Notes under the pieces: generated by a model
What the model was told of the DNA's origin: nothing
What the model saw: only the letters and a program-made list of their open reading frames with translations
Databases searched by the model: none
Translations under genes and position numbers: made by a program
Shown here: piece after piece, positions 1-6,941 of the stretch
How the letters are laid out: the number at the start of each line of letters is the position of its first letter
Position numbering within the stretch: position 1 is the stretch's first letter
DNA from: Bacillota bacterium
GTDB lineage: Bacteria > Bacillota > Clostridia > Christensenellales > Aristaeellaceae
Reading direction: 5' to 3'
Length of the DNA: 13,088 nt
Assembly (NCBI GenBank): GCA_023443705.1
Contig: JAEZTD010000381.1
Span: forward strand, 1-13,088

Positions 1-902
1 GACAGGAAGACCTCCTTGGCGGTGCCGCGCTCCACCACGCGCCCGGCATACATGACCACCACGTAGTCCGCCATTTCAGCGATGACGCCCAGATCGTGGG
101 TGATCAGCATGATGGAGGCGTTGATCTGGTCCTTGAGGTTTCCCAGAAGGTCGAGAATCTGTGCCTGGATTGTCACGTCCAGCGCCGTGGTGGGTTCGTC
201 GGCAATGATGAGCCGTGGATTGCAGCTGAGCGCCATCGCGATCATGACCCGCTGGCGCATGCCGCCGGAGAGTTCGTGGGGATACATGCCGTACACACGC
301 GCCGCGTCGGCGATGCCAACCATTCCAAGGGCTTCCAGCGCGCGCTTCTTTACGCCCTCCCTGTCCAGATCCGTGTGCAGCGCGATGACCTCGTCCACCT
401 GATCGCCAATTTTGAAGATCGGGTTGAGGCTGGTCATCGGCTCCTGAAAGATCATGGCGACAGAATTGCCGCGGATGTGCTGCATCGCATAGCCGGGGGT
501 TTTCGCCACGTCGATGGCCCGATCGCCCAGGTTCAGGCGGATCGCGCCGCCGGTAATCTGACCCTGCGGCCGCTGCAGTAGCTGCATCAGCGAAAGGCTG
601 GTGACTGATTTTCCGCAGCCGGATTCGCCCACGACGCCCACGGTCTTGCCCTTGGGTACGTCAAAGGATACGCCGTTGACCGCCTTGACCACGCCGATGT
701 CGGTAAAAAAGCTGGTGGAGAGGTTGTCAAACTCGACCACGTTGGAAGGGTTGCGCATTTGGCAAAGATACTCTGCTTCGCGCACATGCCTCCGGTTCAG
801 TTTTTTTTCAAGATCGGCGGTAATGCGCCGGTTTTCCCGGGAAATGCGGCGGGATTCCCGGCCGGAGATGTAGTTTGCGCGGCGGCTCTCTTTTTTCGTC
901 AT
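1..902 (-). CDS. Opp/Dpp-type ABC transporter ATP-binding protein (OppD-like), C-terminus cut by window edge
   Basis: This is the ATPase that powers import of peptides or a related solute from the cytoplasmic face. The first 300 residues are visible and the frame is open to base 1. Visible motifs are Walker A GESGCGKS (92-99), Q-loop IFQEP (151-155), signature LSGGMRQRV (211-219), Walker B LIIADEPTTALD (231-242) and the switch His in ITHD (267-270). The motif for the C-terminal OppD/F oligopeptide domain lies off the edge. The ATG at 902 is 9 bases after the stop of the permease C gene. An AAGGTAGG ribosome site overlaps that stop, so the two genes are probably translationally coupled. An unusual feature is an Arg-rich extension of about 50 residues before the ABC fold starts (NVVEFDNL, 54-61). 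A shorter start at Met49 (758) is possible but has a poor ribosome site. The family is certain; the substrate is not known. Confidence 0.95.
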   Translation of the reverse strand, partial: MTKKESRRANYISGRESRRISRENRRITADLEKKLNRRHVREAEYLCQMRNPSNVVEFDNLSTSFFTDIGVVKAVNGVSFDVPKGKTVGVVGESGCGKSVTSLSLMQLLQRPQGQITGGAIRLNLGDRAIDVAKTPGYAMQHIRGNSVAMIFQEPMTSLNPIFKIGDQVDEVIALHTDLDREGVKKRALEALGMVGIADAARVYGMYPHELSGGMRQRVMIAMALSCNPRLIIADEPTTALDVTIQAQILDLLGNLKDQINASIMLITHDLGVIAEMADYVVVMYAGRVVERGTAKEVFL

Positions 903-911
903 GTAGATCGC

Positions 912-2636
912 CTACCTTTTCATCCTGGGGTCGAAGGCGTCGCGCAGCCCGTCGCCCACAAAATTGAAACCGAGAACGGTCAGAAGGATCAGAATCCCCG
1001 CCGGAATCCAGATGAACCAGTAGTTGGTCATCACGTGCAGGTTCGTGGCGGAGTTGATGATCGAGCCCCAGGAGGCCAGCGGGTATTTGATGCCGAGCCC
1101 CAGGAAGCTGAGCGTCGCCTCGGTGATGATGATGTTGCCCAGGTTCATCGTCGCGTGGACGATCAGAAGGGGCATGACGTTGGGCACCAGGTGTCGGAAG
1201 ATGCGCCTGGAAGCGCGAATACCGGTTGCCTCGGTGGCCACCATGAAATCCTGCTCCCGAAGGGACAGAATCTGCCCGCGCACGATGCGCGCCACGTTCG
1301 TCCAGCTCATGATGCCCAGAATCAGCATCAGAAGGAAGATGCGCGCGTAAGGGCTGATCTCCATGGAGTCCATCACCGCGCCGGCGATGATCATCATCGG
1401 CCAGTAGGGGATGCAGTTGAAGAGGTCGACAAAGCGCATGAGCAGCGTATCGATCACGCCGCCGAAGTAGCCGGAAACGCCGCCGATGACGACGCCAATC
1501 ACGAGCTCGATCATCACGACGACGAAGCCGACCATCAGCGATATACGGCCGCCGTACATCAGCCGCGTCAGAACGTCCATGCCGTTGTTGTCGGTGCCCA
1601 GCGGATGCTCTTTGGACGGGGGCGCGTAGATGTCGATCAGCTGCACCATGGCGCTGGACTTTACGGCGTAGGTATCTTTGACCTTCTCTAGCCGGTAGGC
1701 GGTGGACTGGCCGTTCTCCTCCACGGAGAAGGCCTTTTCGCCCGACGCGATGGCGTCGCGCACCAGAACCTTGAACGAAATCGGCAGGAATGCGCCCGCC
1801 TCCAGCGGATTTACGATGATCGTGCTGGCGTCGGCAAAGGGCGCGCCACCTTTAGAGATTACATAGGACCCGTCCGCCTCCTCGATTTCATAGGCCTCAC
1901 CGGCATATTCGAAGGATGCGGCATTTCCCGAGATCGAGGAAAGTACCGCGGCACGGAAATCGAGAGTACCGACCGCCGCTTCGTCCGACTGATTATAGGC
2001 ATCGAACACCAGCATCGAGGCCAGCGCCACGTCGGCGGCGCGGGAGAGGGTCACGCTCTTTCCGGCATGCGTGACCGAGTAGGCTGCGTCGTCCAGCGTG
2101 AAATAGGAAGCGCCGGTGTTCACCGCATTCTCGAAGGCGGATCGGAGCGCATCCGGCAGTTCGGCGCTGTCCTTGGCGTAGTTGAACCTGCCCTTGAGGT
2201 TGATGGCGGAGGCCAACGTCTCCATCCGCTCAATCAGGTAAAAGTTTTCTCCGGAGACGATTGAATAGTCTTTCTCGCCGTCTGAGAACGCGGTATTTCC
2301 CTTGTTCCTAGCCAGCACGAACGCCGCGCGGGCCGAGGCGGGGAAAGATTCACCCGTTTTCGTCGTATAGCGAAGCTCCTGATTGACGGTGGCGCTGGCG
2401 AAGTCCTTGTCCATCGACCCGTAGGTTTTGAACACCTGAGACTGGGTGTAGGGCGCGAGTACGCCGCCGAGGAAGGAAAACAGGAACATCAGCACCAGAA
2501 TGACGAGGCCGGTGATCGCAAGGCGGTTGCGGAGGAATCGCTTCATCACCAGCATCGACGGAGACAGCACCTTTACGCGGCGCTCGTCACTGAGGGGTTC
2601 GGCGCCAAGCTGCGCTTTTTTCTCCTGTTCGCTCAT
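912..2636 (-). CDS. Opp/Dpp-type ABC transporter permease (OppC-like) with a large repeat-bearing insertion
   Basis: This is the second inner-membrane subunit of the importer, 574 residues against about 300 for usual OppC proteins. Helix 1 is at about 38-60. The remaining helices and the permease core begin near 366, with the ATPase-contact EAA loop at about 469-486 (EATGIRASRR... ending RHLVPN). The start at 2636 is chosen because AGGAGGT lies 6 bases upstream, directly after the stop of permease B. An in-frame ATG at 2666 would add 10 residues but lies inside the upstream gene. The excess length is one block, about residues 65-345, between helix 1 and the conserved HPLGTDNNGMDVLTR segment (344-358). 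That segment normally follows helix 1 after a short loop. By the usual topology the block is extracytoplasmic. It contains four degenerate repeats (separate entry). The permease assignment is firm; the role of the block is unknown. Confidence 0.95.
   Translation of the reverse strand: MSEQEKKAQLGAEPLSDERRVKVLSPSMLVMKRFLRNRLAITGLVILVLMFLFSFLGGVLAPYTQSQVFKTYGSMDKDFASATVNQELRYTTKTGESFPASARAAFVLARNKGNTAFSDGEKDYSIVSGENFYLIERMETLASAINLKGRFNYAKDSAELPDALRSAFENAVNTGASYFTLDDAAYSVTHAGKSVTLSRAADVALASMLVFDAYNQSDEAAVGTLDFRAAVLSSISGNAASFEYAGEAYEIEEADGSYVISKGGAPFADASTIIVNPLEAGAFLPISFKVLVRDAIASGEKAFSVEENGQSTAYRLEKVKDTYAVKSSAMVQLIDIYAPPSKEHPLGTDNNGMDVLTRLMYGGRISLMVGFVVVMIELVIGVVIGGVSGYFGGVIDTLLMRFVDLFNCIPYWPMMIIAGAVMDSMEISPYARIFLLMLILGIMSWTNVARIVRGQILSLREQDFMVATEATGIRASRRIFRHLVPNVMPLLIVHATMNLGNIIITEATLSFLGLGIKYPLASWGSIINSATNLHVMTNYWFIWIPAGILILLTVLGFNFVGDGLRDAFDPRMKR
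1659..2342 (-). repeat. Four degenerate repeats of 60-64 residues inside the OppC-like permease
   Basis: These are protein-level repeats, not near-identical DNA. In the 574-residue permease, units begin at about residues 99, 161, 225 and 285. Each has a short helix-like stretch with alanines (SARAAFVLAR, DALRSAFENAV, DFRAAVLSSI, SFKVLVRDAI). A small glycine or asparagine turn follows, then a Phe and a strand-turn-strand of the form Y-x-I/V...Y/V-x-I/L. Examples are DYSIVSGENFYLIER, AYSVTHAGKSVTLSR, AYEIEEADGSYVISK and AYRLEKVKDTYAVKS. The regular spacing and repeated pattern suggest internal duplication of a small alpha+beta unit. I aligned these by eye and computed no score. Confidence 0.7.
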
Positions 2637-2642
2637 GTCGCC

Positions 2643-2649
2643 ACCTCCT
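2643..2649 (-). promoter_or_regulatory. Ribosome binding site of the OppC-like gene
   Basis: AGGAGGT on the minus strand directly follows the TAG stop of permease B and lies 6 bases before the ATG at 2636. It decides the start of permease C over the upstream in-frame ATG at 2666. It also implies that ribosomes finishing permease B can re-initiate on permease C. Confidence 0.85.
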
Positions 2650-3636
2650 CTAATTGACCCGCACACGGGGATCGACCACCGCGTACAGGATGTCGGCCAT
2701 AATCAAGCTGACCTGCGTCAGCAGAATCAGAAATACCAGGTAGAACATCGTAAAGGGAATGTCGCCGGCCACCATCGCTTGGTAGGCGATGTAGCCGATG
2801 CCCGGAATCTGAAACAGGGTTTCCGTAATCATGGAGCCTGCGAAAAGGTCCGGCAACATGTAGCTCATGTAGGAGATGAGCGGAATGAGCGTGTTCCGGA
2901 AGGCATGCCGGTTGATGACCACCCGCTCGCTCAGGCCCTTGGCGCGGGCGGTGCGGATGTAATCGGAGGAGAGGACCTCCAGCATGCTGGTGCGGGTGTA
3001 GCGCATCAGGCCGCCCACCGAAAGCATGGCAAGCGTCAGAACCGGCAGCACCATGTGGCGCGCCATGTCCGCGATCTTGCCCCAGGTGTTCAGCTGTTCG
3101 TAGAAGCGCCCGACGATCCCGTAGAGATCGAACCAGCCCAGCCTGATCGAAAAGACGTATTTCAGGATGGTGGCGAGGAAGAATGTGGGCAGTGACATGC
3201 CCATCAGCGAAAAGACCGTGACGAAGTAGTCGGTTCTGCTGTACTGTTTCCGGGCGGCGAGAATGCCCAGCGGAATGCAGATGACGATCTCCAGCGCAAA
3301 GGTGATGATGTTGACCACCACGCTGTACCAGATGACGTTCACGAATTTTACCGTAACCGGCAGGTTGTATAACCAGGATTCGCCGAATTCGCCCCGGATG
3401 GCGTTGCCGAGCCAGTGGACGAAGCCCAGCAGGATGCCCTGATCCAGGCCGTACACCTGGTTGAGCTGCGTGAGCCATTCGCTGTAGCTGCGCCCACCGG
3501 GCAGGTTTGCCCGCTGCCGCGCGATGGTTTCCACGTAGGAGGACGGCAGGCAGCGGATCACGGTATATACCACCAAAGATCCCAAAAGCACGATCAGCGC
3601 GCCCAGCGCCAATCTTCTCAGTATGAACTTTCGCAT
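2650..3636 (-). CDS. Opp/Dpp-type ABC transporter permease (OppB-like)
   Basis: This is the first membrane subunit of the importer, 328 residues, a normal length for OppB/DppB. The N-terminus MRKFILRRLALGALIVLLG is typical: a basic start running into helix 1 (about 10-28). Further hydrophobic segments lie at about 103-127, 137-161, 194-213 and 297-319, with a weaker one near 255-270. The EAA loop that docks on the ATPase is at 226-254 (YIRTARAKGLSERV, then HAFRNTLIPLI). The conserved FQIPGIGYIAYQA segment is at 275-287. The ATG at 3636 has AAGGAG 8 bases upstream. The gene follows the binding-protein gene after an 84-base gap with a strong hairpin, and precedes permease C by 13 bases. Substrate specificity cannot be read from this subunit. 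Confidence 0.96.
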   Translation of the reverse strand: MRKFILRRLALGALIVLLGSLVVYTVIRCLPSSYVETIARQRANLPGGRSYSEWLTQLNQVYGLDQGILLGFVHWLGNAIRGEFGESWLYNLPVTVKFVNVIWYSVVVNIITFALEIVICIPLGILAARKQYSRTDYFVTVFSLMGMSLPTFFLATILKYVFSIRLGWFDLYGIVGRFYEQLNTWGKIADMARHMVLPVLTLAMLSVGGLMRYTRTSMLEVLSSDYIRTARAKGLSERVVINRHAFRNTLIPLISYMSYMLPDLFAGSMITETLFQIPGIGYIAYQAMVAGDIPFTMFYLVFLILLTQVSLIMADILYAVVDPRVRVN

Positions 3637-3666
3637 CGGTTCTACTCCTTCATCCCAAAGCGTGGC

Positions 3667-3704
3667 GCGCGCATTGAACCCGCGCAGGCGGGCTCAATGC
3701 GCGC
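3667..3704 (-). promoter_or_regulatory. Long hairpin between binding-protein and permease genes
   Basis: A 17-base arm (3667-3683) pairs with 3688-3704 around a 4-base loop; in the minus-strand RNA there is one G-U pair and no mismatch. A weaker outer pairing (about 3654-3662 with 3710-3718) could lengthen it. No U-run follows, so it is not a standard intrinsic terminator. In Opp/Mal-type operons such a hairpin after the binding-protein gene often protects the upstream message from 3' decay or causes partial termination, giving excess binding protein. That role is inferred here. Confidence 0.8.
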
Positions 3705-3720
3705 TTCCTTCGCTTGGGGA

Positions 3721-6159
3721 TTATTTCGAAGCGCTCATCGCGATGTTGTAAACTTCCTTCTGCCACATGTAGAACGTGGTCACGTCCGGCGTGAAGGTCG
3801 CGGAATCGATGCGCTCGGGGGAGTAGATGGTGGAATTCTGGCGCTGATAGACCGGGATTTCAACCGCCCAGTCGAGGATGATGTCCAGGCACTGTTTGTA
3901 GACCTCCTTGCGGTAGGCCTGATCCGGCGACTTGCGGGCGTCTACAAGCAGCTGATCCAGCGTCGCGTCGGCGATGTGGTAGTGGTTGGAATCCGACCCG
4001 CCCTTGCCGACGATGCCGGTGGAGTGGTAGGTCTGGTACATGTCTGGGTCGATGGTGGCCTGCCAGGCGGCGCACCACAGCTGCTGCGTACCGGCGTCCA
4101 GCATATCCCACATCACGTTGCCATCGGTGGGGTCATTGATCTTGAGTTCGATGCCGATTTTTGCAAGCGCCGCCTTGGCGTCGGTCAGGATCGCAAAAGA
4201 CGGGTGATCGCCCACGCCGTCGCCGCCGATGAGGATTTCGTAACTGAGGCTGGCGCCTTCGGGCGCGGCGGTGAACTTGCCGGCGGCTTCGTCGAAGGTG
4301 TAGCCCGCGGCCTTGAAGTACTCGGTGGCGGCCTTGAGCGCGGCGTCGAACTTGGCGTCGGCGGTCATGTCCGCGGTGTAAAGAGCGCTTCCGTCCGTGC
4401 CGACCGAGTAGGCGGTCTGGTAACCCTCGTCGGTGGGCTGCGGGGCGGCCCAGGAGGTGTTCGAAATGGGGTAGTTGATCACAGAAGCCGCGTCGCCGTA
4501 GTAGCTGTCCACGGCCACGTCGCGATAGACGGACAGCACCGTGGCAAGGGCCTTGCGGAGCGCCTTGGAGGCGTCGGAATCCGGCACGCCGCCGACGTTC
4601 ACGGTGTCGGCGTTGAGGCCGATGTAGCCGTATCCCAGGTTGTCCACGCGCTCGGTGACGATCTTGTCGCCCGCGAGTTCCTTGTTGGCGTTGTAGCCGC
4701 GGATCTCTTCAAAGGTGGCCTTGCTGCCGTTCATGTCGCCCAAGTCCGCGGTGCCGGTGGCGACGGCGGCGACGACTTCGTTCGTGTTGCTCTCCTTGAA
4801 CTGCACGAACTTGGTCGCGGGCACGCCGCGGAAGAACAGATCATTGGCCTCGAAATATATAACGCGGTTGTCATATTTGACAAATTTGTAGGGGCCCGCG
4901 CCGATGGGCTGGGTGGTCTTGACTTTGACGATGGAAAGATCGCCGAAGGGGAAGCCAAACTTGTTGTTCTCGTAGTCGTACTGCGCCGGATCGCCGTAGT
5001 AGTTAAGCGGCGCGACGGGGATGTCGATCACGTTGTAGATGGCCGGCGCTTCAAAGCCGTTCATCGTGATGGTGACGGTGTAATTGTCCACCTTCTTGAT
5101 GCCCTCGATGTTCGGGAAGCCGCCGGAGGAACTTTCGTCCTTCGGGCCCCATTCCTTGATGAAGGCATCTTTGGCAAGGGTGGAAACCGATGCAGCGCTC
5201 GAGTCGGGCGCTTCAGTGGAGAAGAAGGCGTCCGCGTCGCCTGCATAAGCGGCGTAGGTTTCGCTGTAGTAATCCTCAAGGGTGGGCTTGGCCTCGGCCA
5301 GCGTCCAGGTCTTGCCGGATTTCGAGGTCAAAACGCCGTCCGCAACTTCGCCGAAGCCCCACATGGCCATGCCGAACGCGACCTGAAGGCCCTCGTCCGC
5401 CTTGACCTCGTCCGGCGTAAAGCCGACGGTGTCCTGAATGTAGCTGGGGTAGTTCGCCATGCAGTAGTCCACAATCGACTTGACGACGCCGGTCCAGTTG
5501 GCCTTGAGCGCCGCCCAGTACCCTTCCTGCTGCTCCTTGGTGAAGGCATCGCCCTCCGCCCAGGCGTGGTCAGGGCCGGCCGCGACGATGGCCGCCGCGA
5601 TGTCCTGGTACTTGGCGTAGACGTCCTCGCTGGTCTGCGTCCTGTAATTCTGCAGACCGACGATGTTGTAGCTGTTGATGGTGGCCGAACCGACGTAGCT
5701 CGGGTCACAGTAGACGTAGTAGTTGAAGATGATGTCGTCCGCGGTCATCGGCGTGCCGTCGGAGAACACGAGATCCTCGCGCAGTTTGATGGTGTAGACC
5801 GTCTTGTCGGCCGTTTCGTCATAATTGACGGACACGTCCGCGGGGCCTTTGTAGTTATATTCGTTGTCGCCAAGTTTGCGCGCTTCGCCTTCGATGGCAT
5901 TGTTCACGACCTCGCCCATGCGGTCATAGGTGAGGAGGCGGAGTTGCACCATGTCGCTGGCGTCGTTGTCCATGACGGTGTCGGCGAAAAAGGGGCTGAA
6001 CTTCTGGCTGAACTCATCAAAGGCGACAACCAGCGGAGTATCCGCACCGGAAGCGGCGGGGGTTTCCGTGGCGGCGGCTTCCGCCAGCGCCGACATTGTG
6101 CCGCCCAGCATCATAAGGGCGAGCAGTAGAGAGAGGAATACGCGCAAAGTCTTGACCAT
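3721..6159 (-). CDS. Family 5 extracellular solute-binding protein (OppA/DppA-type), long form without lipobox
   Basis: This protein captures the solute (peptide or similar) outside the membrane and delivers it to the permeases. The product has 812 residues, well above the usual 500-600. The signal peptide is at about 1-26: basic MVKTLR, a hydrophobic core LSLLLALMML, and a likely signal peptidase I site after SALA (23-26). The family 5 signature is visible at 125-145 (KLREDL, FSDGTPMTADD), with GIKKVDNYTVTI at 353-364, GAGPYKF at 420-426, and AAWQATIDPDMY at 697-708 near the usual ligand pocket. The extra length is mostly at about 165-350, where E. coli OppA has a much shorter link. No cysteine is present for lipid anchoring. 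The start at 6159 is supported by AAGGAGGG 7 bases upstream; an in-frame extension to 6297 would bury the signal peptide and cover the promoter. First gene of the operon. Confidence 0.94.
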   Translation of the reverse strand: MVKTLRVFLSLLLALMMLGGTMSALAEAAATETPAASGADTPLVVAFDEFSQKFSPFFADTVMDNDASDMVQLRLLTYDRMGEVVNNAIEGEARKLGDNEYNYKGPADVSVNYDETADKTVYTIKLREDLVFSDGTPMTADDIIFNYYVYCDPSYVGSATINSYNIVGLQNYRTQTSEDVYAKYQDIAAAIVAAGPDHAWAEGDAFTKEQQEGYWAALKANWTGVVKSIVDYCMANYPSYIQDTVGFTPDEVKADEGLQVAFGMAMWGFGEVADGVLTSKSGKTWTLAEAKPTLEDYYSETYAAYAGDADAFFSTEAPDSSAASVSTLAKDAFIKEWGPKDESSSGGFPNIEGIKKVDNYTVTITMNGFEAPAIYNVIDIPVAPLNYYGDPAQYDYENNKFGFPFGDLSIVKVKTTQPIGAGPYKFVKYDNRVIYFEANDLFFRGVPATKFVQFKESNTNEVVAAVATGTADLGDMNGSKATFEEIRGYNANKELAGDKIVTERVDNLGYGYIGLNADTVNVGGVPDSDASKALRKALATVLSVYRDVAVDSYYGDAASVINYPISNTSWAAPQPTDEGYQTAYSVGTDGSALYTADMTADAKFDAALKAATEYFKAAGYTFDEAAGKFTAAPEGASLSYEILIGGDGVGDHPSFAILTDAKAALAKIGIELKINDPTDGNVMWDMLDAGTQQLWCAAWQATIDPDMYQTYHSTGIVGKGGSDSNHYHIADATLDQLLVDARKSPDQAYRKEVYKQCLDIILDWAVEIPVYQRQNSTIYSPERIDSATFTPDVTTFYMWQKEVYNIAMSASK

Positions 6160-6166
6160 CCTCAAT

Positions 6167-6174
6167 CCCTCCTT
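6167..6174 (-). promoter_or_regulatory. Ribosome binding site of the solute-binding protein gene
   Basis: AAGGAGGG on the minus strand lies 7 bases before the ATG at 6159. It fixes the start at the residue that begins the signal peptide and rules against the upstream in-frame ATGs at 6192, 6237 and 6297. Confidence 0.85.
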
Positions 6175-6216
6175 GAAAATTATTGGAAGCATGAAAATGC
6201 CCCCAAATATATCAGC

Positions 6217-6245
6217 AGTATAGCACCTGTATGCCATAGAGTCAA
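6217..6245 (-). promoter_or_regulatory. Sigma-A-type promoter of the ABC importer operon
   Basis: On the minus strand, TTGACT (6245-6240), a 17-base spacer, then TATACT (6222-6217). Both boxes differ from consensus by one base and the spacing is ideal. Transcription should start near 6210, giving a leader of about 50 bases that ends in the strong ribosome site. No stable leader structure was noticed. Confidence 0.85.
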
Positions 6246-6276
6246 TCGCATTTGACAGGAAGATGGCGTAAATATG

Positions 6277-6302
6277 ACGCGTTGCGTAAGGCCGCAACGT
6301 GT
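6277..6302. promoter_or_regulatory. Inverted repeat, possible operator, over the promoter of the membrane-protein gene
   Basis: ACGCGTTGCG (6277-6286) and CGCAACGTGT (6293-6302) are inverted copies matching at 9 of 10 positions around a 6-base spacer. The element covers the -35 box and most of the spacer of the plus-strand promoter. It starts about 32 bases upstream of the minus-strand -35 box, so a dimeric regulator bound here would block the membrane-protein promoter and could influence both. No regulator gene is in the window. Confidence 0.5.
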
Positions 6303-6310
6303 GCTAATAT
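6282..6310 (+). promoter_or_regulatory. Promoter of the membrane-protein / nucleotidyltransferase transcript
   Basis: TTGCGT (6282-6287), a 17-base spacer, then TAATAT (6305-6310), with TG one base before the -10 box (extended -10). Transcription would start near 6317, about 24 bases before the TTG start at 6341. A better-looking TTGACA at 6252-6257 lacks a well-spaced -10 box. Confidence 0.6.
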
Positions 6311-6340
6311 GTTCGTATCAATGATGCGGGGGACAGGGCT

Positions 6341-6862
6341 TTGAGACGGGATTGGACAAAGGACTACCGTGAGGCCGTCGGAGCGGACAGCGGGAAGCGT
6401 TACATATATATAGGCGAACGTCATGAGCTTCCGCGGGAAAGTCGGCGGGTGTATCAAAATCGTGTGGTGCCCGCCGTGGTGGCCTTGCTTGCGGCGCAGG
6501 CGGCGTGGGGCCTTTTTGATACGCCTGCATCCCGCGTCCTCTATGTGGCGCTGCCTTGGGCGGCCGTCACGTTTTCTGCCGCGCTCGCGCTGTTTGACGC
6601 GGCGCGCATCCTCATGGTCAGGCGAGCGTTGACCGCAAGGGATTATGCTGCTTCTGCGCTGAGGTTGAAGCGGACGCTCCTCGTTACGCTGGCACTGTCC
6701 GCGCTCCAGCTTACGATGGACCTGGCATACCTGATTCTTGAAAGGTTCCCGGGCGCGGATCTTCCGATATTTACATTCCATCTGCTGGCGCTAGGACTTT
6801 CGATTTCGGCGTGGCGGCTTGAAAAACCAATCGTCTGGAATAACTTGCCGCCCACCGCCTGA
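6341..6862 (+). CDS. Small four-helix membrane protein, function unknown
   Basis: I do not recognise this protein of 173 residues. A charged cytoplasmic-looking N-terminus (1-40, with KRYIYIGERHELPRESRR at 19-36) is followed by four hydrophobic segments at about 43-59, 66-86, 112-133 and 141-160. A basic linker (95-111, RRALTARDYAASALRLK) lies between helices 2 and 3. The start is TTG at 6341 with GGGGGA 7 bases upstream. There is no in-frame ATG or GTG between the stop at 6305-6307 and this codon, and the next Met is in helix 2, so TTG is the only sensible start. The reading frame is open through the whole segment and the hydrophobic pattern supports a real gene. It reads away from the importer operon and is 79 bases ahead of the nucleotidyltransferase fusion, which it may be co-transcribed with. 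Confidence 0.75.
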   Translation: MRRDWTKDYREAVGADSGKRYIYIGERHELPRESRRVYQNRVVPAVVALLAAQAAWGLFDTPASRVLYVALPWAAVTFSAALALFDAARILMVRRALTARDYAASALRLKRTLLVTLALSALQLTMDLAYLILERFPGADLPIFTFHLLALGLSISAWRLEKPIVWNNLPPTA

Positions 6863-6899
6863 AGCGACATTTCGCGCAAAACTGCATTCAATCCGTCAT

Positions 6900-6932
6900 C
6901 TCCGGCCAGAATATGCATACATTCTGCCGGAG
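6900..6932 (+). promoter_or_regulatory. Hairpin that would sequester the ribosome site of the nucleotidyltransferase fusion
   Basis: Bases 6900-6912 pair with 6921-6932 as a 12-bp stem with one bulged base (a C at 6906 or 6907) around the 8-base loop ATGCATAC. The 3' arm includes CCGGAG, so the GGAGG ribosome site (6929-6933) for the ATG at 6942 is almost wholly paired. This geometry would reduce translation unless the stem is opened. It is seen as pairing only; a regulator or ligand is not known. Confidence 0.5.
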
Positions 6933-6941
6933 GTATTTTTG

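Noticed and set aside
759..1691. 310-residue plus-strand frame opposite the ATPase and permease C genes
   Set aside because: His/Asp/Arg-rich shadow translation without a ribosome site. It crosses the boundary of two well-supported minus-strand genes.
3667..3704. Reading the hairpin between the binding-protein and permease genes as an intrinsic terminator
   Set aside because: No run of U follows on the minus strand, and the downstream genes belong to the same system, so full termination is unlikely.
3415..6129. 904-residue open frame on the plus strand opposite the binding-protein gene
   Set aside because: It mirrors a GC-rich gene with strong codon bias. The translation is Val/Gly/Arg/His-rich with no domain, whereas the minus-strand frame has a clear signal peptide, family motifs and a ribosome site.
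6252..6278. TTGACA at 6252 as the -35 box of the membrane-protein gene
   Set aside because: The nearest -10-like sequence (TATGAC) is only 15 bases away and a weak match. The TTGCGT / extended -10 TAATAT pair has correct 17-base spacing and lies closer to the gene.
6321..6344. Seven-codon leader ORF (ATG ATG ... TGA) just before the membrane-protein gene
   Set aside because: No ribosome site precedes it and its peptide is unremarkable. The overlap of its stop with the TTG start is most likely chance.
6242..6781. 179-residue minus-strand frame opposite the small membrane protein
   Set aside because: Very basic, low-complexity translation that would cover the divergent promoters. The plus-strand frame has a coherent four-helix pattern.
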